A stretch of 64,000 bases of DNA from Ascidiimonas sp046199005 (GCA_046199005.1 CP176050.1:2418001-2482000); one strand, 5' to 3'. Counted from the first letter of the stretch, positions 54,303 to 62,080 are shown. Notes: generated from the sequence alone by a model not told the origin. Program-made: numbers and translations.

Positions 54303-56252
54303 TTAACTAAAGTTAAACCAGAATCTTACACCATCTACGTCTTTATCAAAATTGAGTGTAGAACGCAATTGATTTACAAGCCTTTCTATAAGCTTAATTC
54401 CCAAAGAACTGCTCGCTCTTTTTTCTACATCTTCCGGAAGTCCGTTTCCATTATCTAGGTATTCAAAGACACCTAACTTACCATTCATTCGCACGCTTAT
54501 ATAGATCTGTCCGTCTTCTCTTCCCGTAAACGCATACTTCAATGAGTTAGAAACTAGCTCATTAATGATAAGACCAATAGGGATAGCTCTGTCAATATCT
54601 AATTCAGTTCCTTCCGCATCAATAATAATATTAATCTTATGCCCTCCTTTCTTATATACAGACTGAACACTATTTACTAAAGACTCTATATATTCCTGCA
54701 TTTGTATTACAGAGAGATCTTCGTTTTGATATAGTTTTTGATGAATCAGAGCCATGGCTTTCACGCGGCTTCTCCCCTCTTCAAGGGCTGCAATAGCTTC
54801 TTTACTACGTGTGTTTTTAGTTTGCATACTAAGTAAACTAGAAACCATTTGCAGGTTGTTCTTCACTCTGTGATGAATTTCTTTTAACAACGAATCTTTT
54901 TCTGCAAGTGAAGACTCAATAAAACTCTTTTGTTCTTCAATTACCTTTTTGTTCTTCACACTCTTAAAATAGGCAAGAATAGCGGCAACGCATACAAGTA
55001 AAGCTACAATTAAGGCTACAATACTATAATTGATCTTTTTGTCTCTTTGCAAGAGTTCTTCCTGTGTGTTCTCGATATCTCTTTTCTGCTTTTCTATAGT
55101 TGCTTTCTGATGATCGAGATCTAAAGTTACCAGCGTACCAAGGAGTTCTCTTTTTGTTTTAAGCGCGGAAGCAGAATCTTTAGCTTGAATATATTTCTTA
55201 AAAAAAAGCGACGCAGAATCAGATTCCTCAACTTTAAGGTAGTACTCTGCTAGTAAACGATTAAAGCCAGTGATGTTGTCGCTTTTCTCATAAAAGGTAA
55301 TACTGTCTAGATAGTTTTTAGCAGTTATAGGATTGTCGAGTTGTAGGTAACAATCTGCTAAATTAGCCCATAATTCCAGTAATTCTCTTGAAAATTTACC
55401 TCTGAATTCTTCTTTAATATAGGTAACAGCAGACTCGAGTAGAGGAATTGCTTCTTTGTATTGTTTCAATGCCAGATAACATTTTCCCAGGTTCCCCTGA
55501 ATTCTTCCTTTGATAAGCATTGCTTCAGTCACCTGCTTTTCGGTTTTATCGTAACGATTATCTCCTAAAAAAAGATCGATGTAATTGAGGGCAACCCCTG
55601 CTTTTTTTATAGCACTAAAATAGGCGCCGTCCATTCTATGATATTCTGCTTGCTGGTTGTTATAGAGTGCATTACCGAGAAAATCATTTTCTTCGATAGT
55701 AGACTCATACTCCATTATATAATCTTTAACGGCCCTGTTGTAGAGACCCAGATTTGCATAAATATCATAAAGAGAAATATCGACTCCTAAATCAGATAAT
55801 TCTTCACGAACTTTTAACTGCTTATCATATTTATTGAGTGCAGCATAAGTTCGATCCAACACTTCTAAAAGGTAAATTCTTGTCTTTGGAGCTAATTTTA
55901 TCTCAGAATCATAAATCCCCTCTGCAACCTTTAATCCTTTATCGTAATCTCCAAGATCATAATACAGCTGAGAAAGCAATGTGGTATATTGAAAAATCTG
56001 CGTTGAATCTTTAATGCCTTTAGATTCATCCAAAAGCTTATTGATCTCTGCAAGCCATCTGTATGCAGAATTATTTTGATAGCGGTCGTCTAAGCTAAAA
56101 AAGTAGTCAACCTTTTCTTCGGCCTTATTCGTACTTATGAAAGTTTGTAGCGATTGTGATGATTGACTTTCTGTGTTCTGCGCGCTACATAACATACATA
56201 AACAAAAACAAGCCAGTAGTGTAAAAATCTTTTGTCTTATGCTAATACACAT
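54303..56252 (-). CDS. TPR sensor histidine kinase (HisKA_2 type), partner of the LytTR regulator
   Basis: A 649-residue protein: signal peptide (1-24, ending CSA), TPR repeats (~30-350), transmembrane helix (~405-425), coiled coil, then a HisKA_2 dimerisation domain with the phospho-His in EIHHRVKNNLQMVSSLLS (His461) and HATPase (INELVSNSLKYAF, DNGNGLPEDV, SSLGIKLIERLV). There is no receiver domain, so it needs a separate regulator; the REC-LytTR gene at 57373 on the same strand is the obvious partner. The 1120-bp gap between them holds an array of LytTR-like sites and predicted small RNAs; the nearest site points into this gene. Confidence 0.93.
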   Translation of the reverse strand: MCISIRQKIFTLLACFCLCMLCSAQNTESQSSQSLQTFISTNKAEEKVDYFFSLDDRYQNNSAYRWLAEINKLLDESKGIKDSTQIFQYTTLLSQLYYDLGDYDKGLKVAEGIYDSEIKLAPKTRIYLLEVLDRTYAALNKYDKQLKVREELSDLGVDISLYDIYANLGLYNRAVKDYIMEYESTIEENDFLGNALYNNQQAEYHRMDGAYFSAIKKAGVALNYIDLFLGDNRYDKTEKQVTEAMLIKGRIQGNLGKCYLALKQYKEAIPLLESAVTYIKEEFRGKFSRELLELWANLADCYLQLDNPITAKNYLDSITFYEKSDNITGFNRLLAEYYLKVEESDSASLFFKKYIQAKDSASALKTKRELLGTLVTLDLDHQKATIEKQKRDIENTQEELLQRDKKINYSIVALIVALLVCVAAILAYFKSVKNKKVIEEQKSFIESSLAEKDSLLKEIHHRVKNNLQMVSSLLSMQTKNTRSKEAIAALEEGRSRVKAMALIHQKLYQNEDLSVIQMQEYIESLVNSVQSVYKKGGHKINIIIDAEGTELDIDRAIPIGLIINELVSNSLKYAFTGREDGQIYISVRMNGKLGVFEYLDNGNGLPEDVEKRASSSLGIKLIERLVNQLRSTLNFDKDVDGVRFWFNFS

Positions 56253-56275
56253 TGGTTCCTGTCTGTATTTAATAA

Positions 56276-56306
56276 CTATAGATAAATTAATTTATTTGAT
56301 CTATAG
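56276..56306. repeat. 31-bp inverted repeat before the kinase gene
   Basis: CTATAGAT and ATCTATAG, a perfect 8-base inverted repeat, with 15 A/T-rich bases between. It lies 24 bases upstream of the kinase ATG, in the leader. It may be an operator or an RNA hairpin. Confidence 0.5.
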
Positions 56307-56460
56307 CATGTTAAATTTTGAACATTCTCATTACACAAATAAAATACCTTAAATACAAACAAAAAACTTTTTTGCATTATTAATTTTAAAGGTAATAAGA
56401 TCTTAATTTTAATCTGTTAAGTAAGTTTGGTATTTCTGAGAATACCTAAAACTAACGGAG

Positions 56461-56527
56461 TAAAACTAAACTAATAATTAGTGTCTCACTGATTTTTGTT
56501 GCATATTACTCTTATTATGTTGTAAAA
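56461..56527 (-). promoter_or_regulatory. LytTR-type promoter unit 1, facing the histidine kinase gene
   Basis: Box I TTTTTACAACAT (plus 56517-56527) and box II GCAACAA (plus 56496-56502), 21 bases apart. After 27 bases comes TAGTTTTA (56461-56468), a -7-like octamer. A small GGTATT/AATACC hairpin follows. No U-tract terminator occurs before the kinase ATG at 56252, so the transcript probably includes the kinase gene. Confidence 0.6.
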
Positions 56528-56565
56528 ATCGATTCTTATGAAGGTGGGTTAGGCTTATCCGATGG

Positions 56566-56678
56566 TTAAAATAAACATCCCGGACACTTCTGTCCGGGAT
56601 GTTGTATTATTAATAAACCCTATAAAATGAAACAAGATCTTTATAAATTGAAATATATCAATTACAACACCTTATCCA
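56566..56678 (-). ncRNA. Predicted small RNA C (about 110 nt)
   Basis: Bounded by promoter unit 2 and the hairpin at 56574-56603. It contains an ATTGA/TCAAT hairpin (56647-56662). No conserved open frame: the ATG-initiated frames are very short. Ends are predicted from the -7 element and terminator, not measured. Confidence 0.5.
56574..56603 (-). terminator. Terminator of predicted small RNA C
   Basis: A perfect 13-bp stem, AACATCCCGGACA with TGTCCGGGATGTT, closed by a four-base loop (GAAG on the minus strand), followed on the minus strand by TATTTT. The plus-strand tail (GTATTATT) is poorer. Confidence 0.75.
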
Positions 56679-56683
56679 TAGAT

Positions 56684-56750
56684 CAAACATACAAACTTTA
56701 GTAATACGATTTTTCTAATTGTTGTGTAATGAATCTGATTTGTTGTGAAA
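56684..56750 (-). promoter_or_regulatory. LytTR-type promoter unit 2
   Basis: Box I TTTTCACAACAA (core 56740-56746) and box II ACACAACAA (core 56719-56725), 21 bases apart, then 27 bases, then TATGTTTG (56684-56691), a perfect TAnnTTTG. This is the best of the four units. Confidence 0.65.
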
Positions 56751-56776
56751 ACGATATTTGATGATCTTTATACACA

Positions 56777-56817
56777 CAAAAAAAACAAGCCTTGCTAAGT
56801 AGGTAACGAGGCTTGTT
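56777..56817 (-). terminator. Terminator of predicted small RNA B
   Basis: AACAAGCCT pairs with AGGCTTGTT; on the minus strand it is followed by a T8 tract, while the plus-strand side lacks one. This fixes the direction of transcription as minus. Confidence 0.82.
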
Positions 56818-56880
56818 CTGGAGGCTTTTGGATAGTAAAAAGATTTGGGATAATTAAACTATCTATCAATTTTTCATTGA
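56778..56880 (-). ncRNA. Predicted small RNA B (about 100 nt)
   Basis: Bounded by promoter unit 3 and the terminator at 56777-56817. It begins with an ATCAAT/ATTGAT hairpin (56865-56881), then a GATAG/CTATC stem whose loop carries CCCAAAT (plus 56843-56849). Small RNA A carries the same CCCAAAT in a similar place. No open frame of note. Confidence 0.55.
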
Positions 56881-56885
56881 TGAAC

Positions 56886-56952
56886 CGAACTTAAGGCATT
56901 CTCCTGTCACTGAGAAATTTTTGTTGTATACGTCCACCAATTTGTTGTAAAA
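56886..56952 (-). promoter_or_regulatory. LytTR-type promoter unit 3
   Basis: Box I TTTTACAACAA (core 56942-56948) and box II ATACAACAA (core 56921-56927), 21 bases apart, then 27 bases, then TAAGTTCG (56886-56893), one base away from TAnnTTTG. Confidence 0.6.
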
Positions 56953-57029
56953 GTGCCATATTATAGGTAAGAAGAGAGATACCGGAGAAATACAGATGTT
57001 TAACAAACTACCTCAGGACAAGCTCTAGA

Positions 57030-57096
57030 GGCATTAGATTGAAACAAACGTTTAATTTCGAGTCAAGCCTCGTGGCATTAAATCCTTTGGCGGTAC
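57030..57096. repeat. 67-bp dispersed repeat, copy 2
   Basis: Matches 27169-27234 in the same orientation. As there, the GGTAC end touches the U-tract of a minus-strand terminator (57098-57107). It lies between small RNA A and promoter unit 3. No long inverted repeats or coding frame; GGCATTA occurs twice inside this copy. Confidence 0.75.
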
Positions 57097-57097
57097 C

Positions 57098-57131
57098 AAA
57101 AAAGAAAAAGCCTTAAGTCATCTTAAGGCTT
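57098..57131 (-). terminator. Terminator of predicted small RNA A
   Basis: AAGCCTTAAG pairs with CTTAAGGCTT around a four-base loop; the minus strand continues TTTCTTTTTT. The plus side reads GGGGCTGG and cannot be a U-tract. Confidence 0.88.
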
Positions 57132-57192
57132 GGGGCTGGTTATATACATAATAAAATTTGGGGTCATAGGTTGAAACGTTCATTTTAATGAA
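57100..57192 (-). ncRNA. Predicted small RNA A (about 90 nt)
   Basis: Bounded by promoter unit 4 and the terminator at 57098-57131. It begins with a perfect 7-bp hairpin GTTCATT/AATGAAC (57178-57193) and carries CCCCAAAT (plus 57156-57163) in an unpaired stretch. A 21-codon frame (MNVSTYDPKFYY...) exists but has no counterpart in B or C and runs into the terminator hairpin, so an RNA function is preferred. Confidence 0.55.
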
Positions 57193-57197
57193 CACTG

Positions 57198-57264
57198 TAA
57201 AAATAGAATCGTTAATACTCTGCACCAAATTATTGTTGTGAATATTTATTATAGTGTTGTGAAA
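57198..57264 (-). promoter_or_regulatory. LytTR-type promoter unit 4
   Basis: Box I TTTTCACAACAC (core 57254-57260) and box II TTCACAACAA (core 57233-57239), 21 bases apart, then 27 bases, then TATTTTTA (57198-57205). It lies 109 bases after the stop codon of the LytTR regulator gene. Confidence 0.62.
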
Positions 57265-57372
57265 ACCTTTAGAATTGATTTCAAAGCATTCGCTAAAGAC
57301 AATAGAGACTTTCCCTTATCTGTAATAATGAATAGATCAATAGTAAAATTTAGAACTATTTATTCCTGGACT

Positions 57373-58131
57373 TTAAGAATTCATAGATGATAAAATAAAA
57401 TCTCTAAACTCGCGAGAAATCGGAATCAATCTTTCCTTAATCATAATATCTTTACTATTTACTGCCTGAATGTGTTGTAAATTAACTATGTAAGATTTAT
57501 GAGCGCGGTAGAAATGATCAGAAGGAAGTTTGCCTAGATAGTCCTTTAATGCTGAACGGACGAGAAACTGTTTGTCTTTGGTATGGATCTCAAGATACAC
57601 ATTGTCTGCCTTAATAAATTGGATTTCGTTAAAATACACCCGATGAAACAGGTCATTCTTCTTAACAAAAATGGAATCTTTCAATACAGAGTTACTTACC
57701 ACCTCGCTTTCTTCTGCACTGCGATCTTTTACCTCTTCATTAGTACCTTCGTCATAATTGTATGACGATAAGGCGATTTCAATAGAGGTGTAAAGATCTT
57801 GTTGTTCAAATGGTTTTACAAGGTAACCATTGGGCTTCACTTGTTTAGCGTTTTCTACGGTCGCACGATCTGAATTGGAAGTCACGAAGATGAACGGGAT
57901 ATTGTGATTCTTTCGTATATATTTACCAAGGTCAATACCTGTTTCGTTAGAAGCCAAAATAATATCTATAAGAACCAGATCTACTTTTTTACTGGTTAGA
58001 ATTTCTTTTGCTTGTTGGTAATCAATAACATTTCCAACAATTTCGTACCCAATATCTTCTAACATATATTGAATATCGTCTGCAATAATAACGTTATCTT
58101 CTACAATGAGAATTTTGATCGTGTTATTCAA
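57373..58131 (-). CDS. Response regulator, REC-LytTR
   Basis: A 252-residue protein: receiver domain (~1-125) with phospho-Asp56 in VLIDIILAS and KPF (LVKPFEQQDL), an acidic linker (~128-148), and a LytTR DNA-binding domain (~150-250) with FIKADNVYLEIHT, FYRAHKSYIVNL and LIPISREF. LytTR proteins bind two direct repeats about 21 bp apart. Four such pairs lie directly downstream, between this gene and the HisKA_2 kinase gene. It follows menA by 40 bases but probably has its own promoter inside the menA 3' end. Confidence 0.95.
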   Translation of the reverse strand: MNNTIKILIVEDNVIIADDIQYMLEDIGYEIVGNVIDYQQAKEILTSKKVDLVLIDIILASNETGIDLGKYIRKNHNIPFIFVTSNSDRATVENAKQVKPNGYLVKPFEQQDLYTSIEIALSSYNYDEGTNEEVKDRSAEESEVVSNSVLKDSIFVKKNDLFHRVYFNEIQFIKADNVYLEIHTKDKQFLVRSALKDYLGKLPSDHFYRAHKSYIVNLQHIQAVNSKDIMIKERLIPISREFRDFILSSMNS

Positions 58132-58171
58132 AGCTTTGGTTTTTTTGATTAGTTACTTATCGCAAATAAAA

Positions 58172-59083
58172 CTACAAAAATATATTGATACTGACGGCAA
58201 ATAATACCGCAAACAAAAAAGTGCTCAACGCTAGCTTCTTCAACTCGGGGTCGAGCTCCTTCGGGTTCGTATTGGCGTATACTCTTCTAAGATGTAAAAG
58301 AAGTGGTATAAATGCTATGAAATATAAAAAATTGATTGGAGAATCGTAGGTGATGATGGTATATACCGTAGCGAAGAACATCGCCGCGATTATAATGTAA
58401 TAATGATAATATTTAGCAAACTGATCTCCAATTTTCACCACCAATGTAATTTTACCGGAATCTGCGTCACTTTCTCTATCCCGCATATTGTTAAGATTAA
58501 GAACTCCCACGCTCAAAAATCCTATGCTGACAGCCGGAAACGTGACCCACCAGTTAAGCTGTTTGGTAAATAAGAAATAGCTTCCCAAAACACTCACCAA
58601 TCCAAAAAATATAAAAACGAATACATCCCCAAGGCCTCGGTAACCGTATGCACTGGATCCAACGGTATATTTAATAGCGGCGACAACAGAGATAATTCCT
58701 AAAATCAAAAACACTACTGTAAGCAGTAGTGAGTCATTGTTGAAAGCCCTATAGATAAGAGCTATCGTCAAAATCATACTGATAGCAACCGTAATGGTAA
58801 TACCTTTTTTCATTTCGGAGCGACTTATGATCCCACTCTGTAATGCTCTTACAGGTCCTACTCTATTCGCATTATCAGTTCCTTTCACTCCATCTCCGTA
58901 GTCATTGGCAAAATTAGAAAGCACCTGATAAGAAATGGTTGTGAGAATACATAGAATTGCCAACCAGACATCTGTGAATCCTTCTGAAGCTGCTATTGCC
59001 ACGCCCACAATAATTCCGGAAATTGAAATAGGTAGCGTACGCAATCTGGCTGCTGAAAGCCATGCTTTGGTTTTAGGCTGCAC
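58172..59083 (-). CDS. menA: 1,4-Dihydroxy-2-naphthoate polyprenyltransferase
   Basis: A 303-residue UbiA-family protein with about nine membrane helices. The two Asp-rich motifs are NFANDYGDGVKGTDN (~60-75) and NLNNMRDRESDADSGK (~198-212). RLRTLPISISGIIVG at the N-terminus is typical of MenA. It attaches the isoprenoid tail in menaquinone synthesis. One base separates it from the SPOR-protein gene, and menB is upstream, so menB-SPOR-menA is one operon. Confidence 0.93.
   Translation of the reverse strand: MQPKTKAWLSAARLRTLPISISGIIVGVAIAASEGFTDVWLAILCILTTISYQVLSNFANDYGDGVKGTDNANRVGPVRALQSGIISRSEMKKGITITVAISMILTIALIYRAFNNDSLLLTVVFLILGIISVVAAIKYTVGSSAYGYRGLGDVFVFIFFGLVSVLGSYFLFTKQLNWWVTFPAVSIGFLSVGVLNLNNMRDRESDADSGKITLVVKIGDQFAKYYHYYIIIAAMFFATVYTIITYDSPINFLYFIAFIPLLLHLRRVYANTNPKELDPELKKLALSTFLFAVLFAVSINIFL
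58175..58182 (-). promoter_or_regulatory. -7 element (TATTTTTG) for the LytTR regulator gene
   Basis: TAnnTTTG on the minus strand, 43 bases before the regulator ATG and inside the last codons of menA. Confidence 0.4.
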
Positions 59084-59084
59084 G

Positions 59085-59693
59085 CTAATAAGGTTCTTCT
59101 ACTTTTACCCTTCTCCCATCTACGTACGAGACTACAAAAGCATCGTCAAAACCTAATTTAGACAGCTCATATCTAAAAGACTGTGCTTCCTTTAAGGTTT
59201 CAAAAACACCCAGAGAATAAGAATAAAAAGGATTATTTCGAACCATCTGAGTATTATTTAGACTTACCGGAAGCAACGAAAGTTTATTCTCTTCGAACGC
59301 CGCAACCTGTACCGTATATACTTTTTGGTTTTGAAGTAAATTTTTTGCGAGATAGAAATCATGAATGCTATTCAATTGACTGTTTCTTTCCTGTAGCGTT
59401 CTAATCTTATCTCTTAATTTATAAACACTATCTAAAGGAATGATCACCTTATTCTCTGTGGTAGTTTTAAGTTCTTTCACCGTTTTTTGAATACCGATGG
59501 AATAAGATAAAATCACAGCACAAACTATTAAACTCAGAACACCAAAAATCGCAAAAGAGTTCTTTAGCTTTTTACTGCGAACAACTTCTTTGTTTTTGTA
59601 TTTGATCTGTTCAAGTAATCCTGCATTCAGCGCCTGTTCTTTTTCAATATCCTTATGTAGCCTCAGCAAGTCATCTTCTTCTATGTATGGCAT
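59085..59693 (-). CDS. SPOR-domain-like membrane protein
   Basis: A 202-residue protein: cytoplasmic N-terminal coiled region (~1-45), one membrane helix (~47-68, FAIFGVLSLIVCAVILSYSIG), a periplasmic coiled segment and a C-terminal SPOR-like domain (~124-200, VYTVQVAAFEE, YSYSLGVFETLKEAQSF, FVVSYVDGRRV). SPOR domains bind denuded peptidoglycan at division sites. Being between menB and menA it is co-transcribed with them, without an obvious biochemical link. Confidence 0.8.
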   Translation of the reverse strand: MPYIEEDDLLRLHKDIEKEQALNAGLLEQIKYKNKEVVRSKKLKNSFAIFGVLSLIVCAVILSYSIGIQKTVKELKTTTENKVIIPLDSVYKLRDKIRTLQERNSQLNSIHDFYLAKNLLQNQKVYTVQVAAFEENKLSLLPVSLNNTQMVRNNPFYSYSLGVFETLKEAQSFRYELSKLGFDDAFVVSYVDGRRVKVEEPY

Positions 59694-59703
59694 AAATTTT
59701 AAT

Positions 59704-60540
59704 TTAAGGTATCCACTTTATATTGGTAAAATCTGGTTTTCTTTTCTCCAGGAATGCATTTCTGCCTTCTTTCGCTTCCTCGGTCATATATGCTAGTCTT
59801 GTAGCCTCTCCTGCAAACACTTGTTGTCCCACCATTCCATCATCGGTAAGATTAAAGGCAAACTTCAACATTTTAATAGATGTTGGAGATTTTTGCAATA
59901 TTTCCTGTGCCCATTGAAATGCTGTGTCTTCTAATTCTTCATGGGGAATTACCGCATTCACCATACCCATTTCGAAGGCTTCCTGAGCACTGTAATTTCT
60001 ACCCAGAAAAAAAATCTCTCTGGCCCGTTTTTGTCCTACCATTTTTGCAAGGTATGCAGAACCATAACCGCCATCAAAGCTGGTCACGTCGGCATCTGTC
60101 TGTTTGAAAACAGCATGCTCCTTACTTGCGAGACTCAGGTCACATACCACATGAAGGCTATGACCACCTCCAACTGCCCAACCGGGAATTACAGCAATCA
60201 CTACTTTTGGCATAAACCTGATAAGTCGTTGCACCTCCAGTATATTCAGTCTTGGCATTCCATCATCATCTACGTATCCCTGATGCCCTCTGGCATTCTG
60301 GTCTCCACCGCTGCAAAAGGCATATCCTCCGTCTTTCGGAGAAGGACCTTCTCCAGATAAAAGGACTACTCCAATAGAAGTATCTTCTCTCGCATCTAAA
60401 AACGCCTCAAACAACTCTCCCACTGTCTTAGGTCGAAATGCATTTCGTACTTCCGGTCTGTTAAATGCGATCCGTGCTACTCCTCCACATTTTTTATAGG
60501 TAATATCCTGATATTCTTTAACTGTTTTCCAGTCCGCCAT
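59704..60540 (-). CDS. menB: 1,4-Dihydroxy-2-naphthoyl-CoA synthase
   Basis: A 278-residue crotonase-family protein. CSGGDQNARGHQGYV is the MenB signature replacing the usual crotonase oxyanion loop, followed by VIPGWAVGGGHSLHVVCDLSLAS and DGGYGSAYLAKMVGQKRARE. It cyclises o-succinylbenzoyl-CoA. It is first in the menB-SPOR-menA operon. The 230 bases upstream to the next gene hold nothing I recognise beyond A/T-rich sequence. Confidence 0.96.
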   Translation of the reverse strand: MADWKTVKEYQDITYKKCGGVARIAFNRPEVRNAFRPKTVGELFEAFLDAREDTSIGVVLLSGEGPSPKDGGYAFCSGGDQNARGHQGYVDDDGMPRLNILEVQRLIRFMPKVVIAVIPGWAVGGGHSLHVVCDLSLASKEHAVFKQTDADVTSFDGGYGSAYLAKMVGQKRAREIFFLGRNYSAQEAFEMGMVNAVIPHEELEDTAFQWAQEILQKSPTSIKMLKFAFNLTDDGMVGQQVFAGEATRLAYMTEEAKEGRNAFLEKRKPDFTNIKWIP

Positions 60541-60773
60541 AAAAATCTAATTCTTTTACAAAAATAATAGTTAAAAATGTGTCTCGCTAGTATTGTTAGT
60601 ATATAATCGCCTTTTACCCTTTCAAAAAAAACACGATCATGGTAAATTAAGAAAAGACAGTCGAAATTTTATTCGTAATTCATCTGATAATAAGGTCACA
60701 ATATCGAAAATTGTTTAGAAATATCGAAAAATACAATGCAAAAATTTTATTTTGTATAAAAATATGTCCCCCA

Positions 60774-61199
60774 ATGACTGTTGAAAGTTCAGATTTGATA
60801 TATCTACCTCATGAGTTGCATACATTTTCTTTTGGTAAAATGTACTTCTTCGAGCATATGATGGTTTCCGAATTTAAAGAAGGTATTTTGTTTACGTATG
60901 ATCACGCTGTAGAGTTTATAGACAAAGCAGAAGCATACTACGGATCTGAAAAAAAATTGGTGTATATATCTAATCGGGTTAATTCTTATTCTGTTGATCC
61001 CGTTGACTGGATTAAACTGGGTTTCAGTTATAAAAATCTTTTAGCTATAGGCGTGGTGAACTATACGTTTTTTAAGAAAAAAGTCTTTTATGTCGAAAAA
61101 ATGTTTTGCCGGAAGCCTATGAAAAGTTTCAGTTCTTTAAATGAAGCGGTAGACTGGGCCTATGAGATCACGCAGAATCAAAGCAGCAAGGTAGGATAG
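60774..61199 (+). CDS. Conserved Bacteroidota protein with SpoIIAA/STAS-like fold pattern
   Basis: A 141-residue protein starting at ATG 60774; the frame is open to a TTG at 60711 but the extension is not conserved-looking. The segment KKLVYISNRVNSYSVDPVDW and the end SFSSLNEAVDWAYEI match a flavobacterial family with a STAS-like pattern. No signal peptide. Function unknown. It converges with cvfB. Confidence 0.72.
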   Translation: MTVESSDLIYLPHELHTFSFGKMYFFEHMMVSEFKEGILFTYDHAVEFIDKAEAYYGSEKKLVYISNRVNSYSVDPVDWIKLGFSYKNLLAIGVVNYTFFKKKVFYVEKMFCRKPMKSFSSLNEAVDWAYEITQNQSSKVG

Positions 61200-61225
61200 G
61201 AACTAATCTGTTAGCAATCTATCAA

Positions 61226-62062
61226 CTAATCTTCTTTAAGTTTGATGCCGTCTTCCAGTAGTTCGATTAATTTCGACTTATATAGCGTTCCAATTGCTTT
61301 TTTGAAATCTTTCTTACTCATTTTAAGACGTGCTCTGATAGCTTCAGGATCACTTTTATCATGTAAAGGCAGGTAACCTTTATTCATCTGTAACTCCTTC
61401 AAAACTTTTTCTGAATTTGGCGCTATATTCTTATAACCAATCTGCCGAAGTGTGATATCAATCTTCTGATCTTCTCTAATTTTCTTTATGACCCCGGTTA
61501 GTCGCTGCCCTAGATGCACGGGTTCGAATAATTCGTCTTTATATATCAATCCTTTGTGTAAATTATTGATGATCACCTCAGCCCCTAAATCGGTATGTCT
61601 TGAAACAATGAGCGATACTTCATCAAATTTATTCACCGTCAGGTCTTCGTTATCTACAAATCTATCTGTTTTGGAAGATCCAACCAATCTTTCACTTTGT
61701 TCATCAAGATAGCAGTAAATAAGATACCATTTACCCGGTATCATTCTGGCCGCCTGTTCCCGAAAAGGCACAAATAGATGTTTTTCCAGACCCCAGTCCA
61801 TAAATGCTCCTATTTCGTTTACTTCCACAGCTTTTAGAAGGGAGAAGCTGTTTTTTACAATAGAAGGCTTTAGAGTGGTAGCTACGGGTCGTTCCATATG
61901 ATCGAGATAACAGAATACGGTAATTTTAGTGCCGATTTCAAAATCTCTGGGAACATACTTGTTAGGAAGCAATATATCGTTCCCTTCATCATCACCCAAA
62001 AAAAGACCTGGTTCTGTGTCTCTTAGAATTTCTAATGTATTATAAGCTCCTATTTCTATCAT
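61226..62062 (-). CDS. CvfB-like S1 RNA-binding protein
   Basis: A 278-residue protein starting at ATG 62062 (MIEIGAYNTLEILRD); the upstream TTG at 62083 overlaps the -7 element. It has three S1-like segments (GLFLGDDEGNDILLP; VNEIGAFMDWGLEKHLFVP; ADVIINNLHKGLIY-like) and a C-terminal winged helix (MSKKDFKKAIGTLYKSKLI). CvfB proteins bind RNA and influence virulence factors in Staphylococcus; role here unknown. Confidence 0.85.
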   Translation of the reverse strand: MIEIGAYNTLEILRDTEPGLFLGDDEGNDILLPNKYVPRDFEIGTKITVFCYLDHMERPVATTLKPSIVKNSFSLLKAVEVNEIGAFMDWGLEKHLFVPFREQAARMIPGKWYLIYCYLDEQSERLVGSSKTDRFVDNEDLTVNKFDEVSLIVSRHTDLGAEVIINNLHKGLIYKDELFEPVHLGQRLTGVIKKIREDQKIDITLRQIGYKNIAPNSEKVLKELQMNKGYLPLHDKSDPEAIRARLKMSKKDFKKAIGTLYKSKLIELLEDGIKLKED

Positions 62063-62080
62063 ATAATAATTTAAATCTTG

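Larger units (their letters stand above)
56253..57372 (-). other. 1.1-kb intergenic region: LytTR-site / small-RNA array
   Basis: No protein gene is supported here. On the minus strand I see four units, each with two 7-base boxes (ACAACA core) 21 bases apart, 27 bases, and a -7-like octamer. Three units end in a hairpin plus U-tract about 90-115 nt later; the fourth faces the kinase gene. A 67-bp dispersed repeat (57030-57096) and an inverted repeat near the kinase start (56276-56306) also lie here. Individual parts are listed separately. Confidence 0.7.

Noticed and set aside
57030..57096. The repeat as a tRNA, tmRNA or known riboswitch
   Set aside because: It does not fold into a cloverleaf by eye, lacks a CCA end or tag frame, and matches no riboswitch core I can recall.
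57113..57189. A 21-codon peptide gene within predicted small RNA A
   Set aside because: The frame runs into the terminator stem, has no counterpart in the other two units and no sign of a leader peptide family.
56492..57262. Reading the TTGTTGT pairs as plus-strand promoters with plus-strand small RNAs
   Set aside because: The three hairpins have U-tracts on the minus strand (TTTTTCTTTTTT, T8, TATTTT) and poor or no T-runs on the plus strand, and the 27-bp spacing to a TAnnTTTG-like octamer exists only on the minus strand.
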